DNA of 64,000 nt from JBMHDW01 sp049889175 (lineage in GTDB: Bacteria; Pseudomonadota; Gammaproteobacteria; Comchoanobacterales; Comchoanobacteraceae): assembly GCA_049889175.1 (NCBI GenBank), contig JBMHDW010000011.1:62001-126000 (forward strand). Reading direction: 5' to 3'. Every line of letters begins with the position of its first letter. Within the stretch, counting starts at the first letter, position 1. Below are positions 62,184 to 64,000 of the stretch, in pieces. Under the pieces are notes generated by a model. That model did no database searches. It was not told the origin of the DNA and worked only from the letters and a program-made list of their open reading frames with translations. Made by a program: the position numbers and the translations under genes.

Positions 62184-64000
62184 ATGACAAAAAGCCAAAA
62201 AAAGTACAAAAAAAATAACTCATTTGTTACTGATATACCCAGTAGACAAAAAATTTTAAATGAGTTAAGTCGGCATAAAAAACGTTTTTGGAATTGGGTG
62301 CAAATATTTAGGGCGTTAAAACTCAATAAAAATCAGTTAGATGGTGTCAAAAAAAGAGTTCTGGCTATGGTCAGAGATCGTCAATTATTAGCTAAAAAAG
62401 AAACTTTTTGTTATGTTTCCCCGATAGCTCATGTGACAGGTAGAGTTGTGGTTAAACGTTATGGTGATGCCTATATTCATACTGATTCTGACATCTTTCC
62501 TCGAATTGAATTAAGAGCATTTCAATGTTTTGATTTATTACCAGATGATACTGTTGAAGTTTCCATCACACATCAAGAGAGAGGGGCTTATCGGGGCGTA
62601 ATCATGTCTCAAATTAAGCGCCAAATCACTTTTATTCAGGGTTTTTATGATCAGGATGCCTATGGTCATTGTTTGGTGCCATTAGATAAACGTTTGCCGA
62701 ACAGGATATCGCTTGAAAAGCCGAAGAAATCTGTACAACATGGTGAGCTTATTGCTGCAAAGATTACACAGTACCCTCATAAACGACTCAGAATGTCAGC
62801 ACAATTACATGAGATTATTGGTGGATTTGATCAAACTAGAGTGGAGCACCGTCTTGTGATGCAGCAGTTTAATTGGTCAGATAGTTGGTCAAAAGATATT
62901 GAGAAGGAATTAAAAGGTTTATCTCAACCACAATCTATTCCAGAGGATCGAATTGACTGGACGGATAAAGCATTTGTGACCATTGATGGTTGCGATGCAA
63001 GGGACTATGATGATGCGGTATATGTTTCTAAGGTAGACAATGGTTGGATGTTGCATGTGGCCATAGCTGATGTTTCCCATTATGTGTCAATTGGCAGTGC
63101 ACTTGATAAAGAGGCAATGAATAGAGCTACCTCTGTTTATTTGCCTGGAAAGATGATTCCTATGTTACCAGAGACATTATCATGTGACTTGTGTTCATTG
63201 AAGGAAAAAGTTCTTCGTTATGCTATGGGTATCAGTTTACATATATCGTTAAAAGGCGAGATATCGCGAGTATTTTTAGGACCTGTTGTGATTCAAGTGC
63301 GTCAGCGACTCACCTATAAAGCTGTTAATGCAATGCTACAAGGTAGTCAAAATATTCCAAACTTTTGGCAAGATGTCCTCCCACAAATGACTTCTGTATA
63401 TGAAAAGTTAGCTGAGAATAGAAAAAAGCGATTTGCACTTGATTTTGATGGGCAAGAAACAAGAATGCGTTTTAATGACCACGGTAAGATTATAGGATTT
63501 TACTCGGCAACTAGAGGTCTTGCTGAACGGTATATTGAAGAAATGATGATCGTTGCTAATGAGCAAGTGGCTTTATTTTTAAGTCAGCATGAAGTGCCTT
63601 CTTTGTATCGTGTTCATGAGGCTCCAGAAGCACAAAAAATAGCATCTCTCAATCAATTCTTACAAGCTTACCAATTACCTTTAGTAACTGACAATTTATC
63701 AAGCTATTGTGATTTAATCAATCATTTGAAAAACACCAATAACGGTCGGGTTTATCAACAAATGGTCTTAAGATCACTTAAACAAGCTCATTATGATACT
63801 GAAAATCTTGGGCATTTCGGATTAGGATTGGATCACTATCTTCATTTCACATCGCCAATTAGGCGTTATCCTGACTTATGTGTTCATCGGGCAATTCGTC
63901 ATATTTATGACAAGAAGCAATCAGCATTGCGATTATATCCTGGTATTGCTCAACACTGTTCAATTCAGGAAAGGCAAGCTGAAGAGGGATCAAGGCAAGT
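62184..64000 (+). CDS. rnr: Ribonuclease R, N-terminal and RNB part (runs off window)
   Basis: A 3'-5' exoribonuclease that degrades structured RNA. Residues 1-~605 are in the window. A basic N-terminus (TKSQKKYKK) and cold-shock-like domains precede the RNB domain; the active site DARDYDDAVY (~272-281), preceded by FVTIDGCDARDYDD, supplies the four aspartates, and SCDLCSLKEKVLRYAM, HYLHFTSPIRRYPDLCVHRAI are RNB motifs. The start ATG at 62184 follows GGAAAGG. The C-terminal S1 domain and basic tail lie past the window. Confidence 0.96.
   Translation, partial: MTKSQKKYKKNNSFVTDIPSRQKILNELSRHKKRFWNWVQIFRALKLNKNQLDGVKKRVLAMVRDRQLLAKKETFCYVSPIAHVTGRVVVKRYGDAYIHTDSDIFPRIELRAFQCFDLLPDDTVEVSITHQERGAYRGVIMSQIKRQITFIQGFYDQDAYGHCLVPLDKRLPNRISLEKPKKSVQHGELIAAKITQYPHKRLRMSAQLHEIIGGFDQTRVEHRLVMQQFNWSDSWSKDIEKELKGLSQPQSIPEDRIDWTDKAFVTIDGCDARDYDDAVYVSKVDNGWMLHVAIADVSHYVSIGSALDKEAMNRATSVYLPGKMIPMLPETLSCDLCSLKEKVLRYAMGISLHISLKGEISRVFLGPVVIQVRQRLTYKAVNAMLQGSQNIPNFWQDVLPQMTSVYEKLAENRKKRFALDFDGQETRMRFNDHGKIIGFYSATRGLAERYIEEMMIVANEQVALFLSQHEVPSLYRVHEAPEAQKIASLNQFLQAYQLPLVTDNLSSYCDLINHLKNTNNGRVYQQMVLRSLKQAHYDTENLGHFGLGLDHYLHFTSPIRRYPDLCVHRAIRHIYDKKQSALRLYPGIAQHCSIQERQAEEGSRQ

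Noticed and set aside
62144..62326. Antisense 60-codon frame at the rnr start
   Set aside because: Overlaps the rnr N-terminus, with no ribosome site and Phe/Leu-rich content from the poly-A-rich coding strand.

Overview
The window is AT-rich bacterial chromosome, densely packed on both strands. The gene set (ubiE-ubiJ-ubiB, lpxA, a PagL-like lipid A deacylase, CsiV, FumC, AddAB-like helicase/nuclease, a ~1550-residue NAD-glutamate dehydrogenase) points to a Gram-negative gammaproteobacterium. Several features suggest a host-associated or intracellular life, perhaps near the Legionellales/Coxiella side: a eukaryote-type (type 2) isoleucyl-tRNA synthetase, a queuosine-precursor transporter fused by overlap to an atypical Tgt, a QseB/PmrA-like two-component pair, and many lineage-specific membrane or coiled-coil proteins. 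The lineage is inference; no rRNA gene is present. I see no transposase, integrase, phage gene or CRISPR array.

Layout. 1-10972 (all minus): a tightly packed run reading small ORF - lspA - DUF805 - ileS - three unknown polytopic membrane proteins - ubiE - ubiJ - ubiB (cut by the window edge). 11130-14629 (plus): clpB behind a heat-shock-like promoter, overlapping a Ca2+/cation antiporter. 14608-15781 (minus): a CDP-alcohol phosphatidyltransferase and a LOG-family nucleotide hydrolase. 15860-18403 (plus): AmpG-like transporter, a secreted protein and a DUF2797 protein. fumC is minus; then an acyl-CoA dehydrogenase overlapping a secreted thioredoxin-like protein (plus). tRNA-Asn and aspC are minus; uvrB, a His-rich secreted protein, yhhQ and tgt are plus.

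28221-33899 is one gene for an 1892-residue protein with an apparent internal duplication, preceded by a near-consensus promoter that would give a leaderless transcript. comEC follows. 36168-43354 (minus) is an accessory block: a 737-residue unknown, a 632-residue membrane/coiled-coil protein, two tandem paralogous small membrane proteins, a CsiV-like protein, thyA and a 241-residue membrane protein. 43839-49368 (minus) encodes the AddAB-like recombination helicase-nuclease pair, preceded by a cluster of three DnaA-box-like sites. Upstream is a two-component system (minus).

51692-57239 (plus) has the large glutamate dehydrogenase and an alpha/beta hydrolase of the haloalkane dehalogenase family that has lost its nucleophile. 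Then come tRNA-Glu and tRNA-Ala (minus), a short unknown protein overlapping lpxA, a PagL-like outer-membrane lipid A deacylase, a 422-residue low-complexity protein of effector-like appearance, pepA (minus), and rnr (plus, cut by the window edge).

The strongest leads are the membrane-protein trio inserted between ileS and ubiE, the duplicated giant protein, the yhhQ-tgt pair (likely base salvage), the nucleophile-less dehalogenase homologue, and the DnaA-box cluster upstream of addBA. I did not find a locus that can be called a new defence or secretion system from sequence alone.
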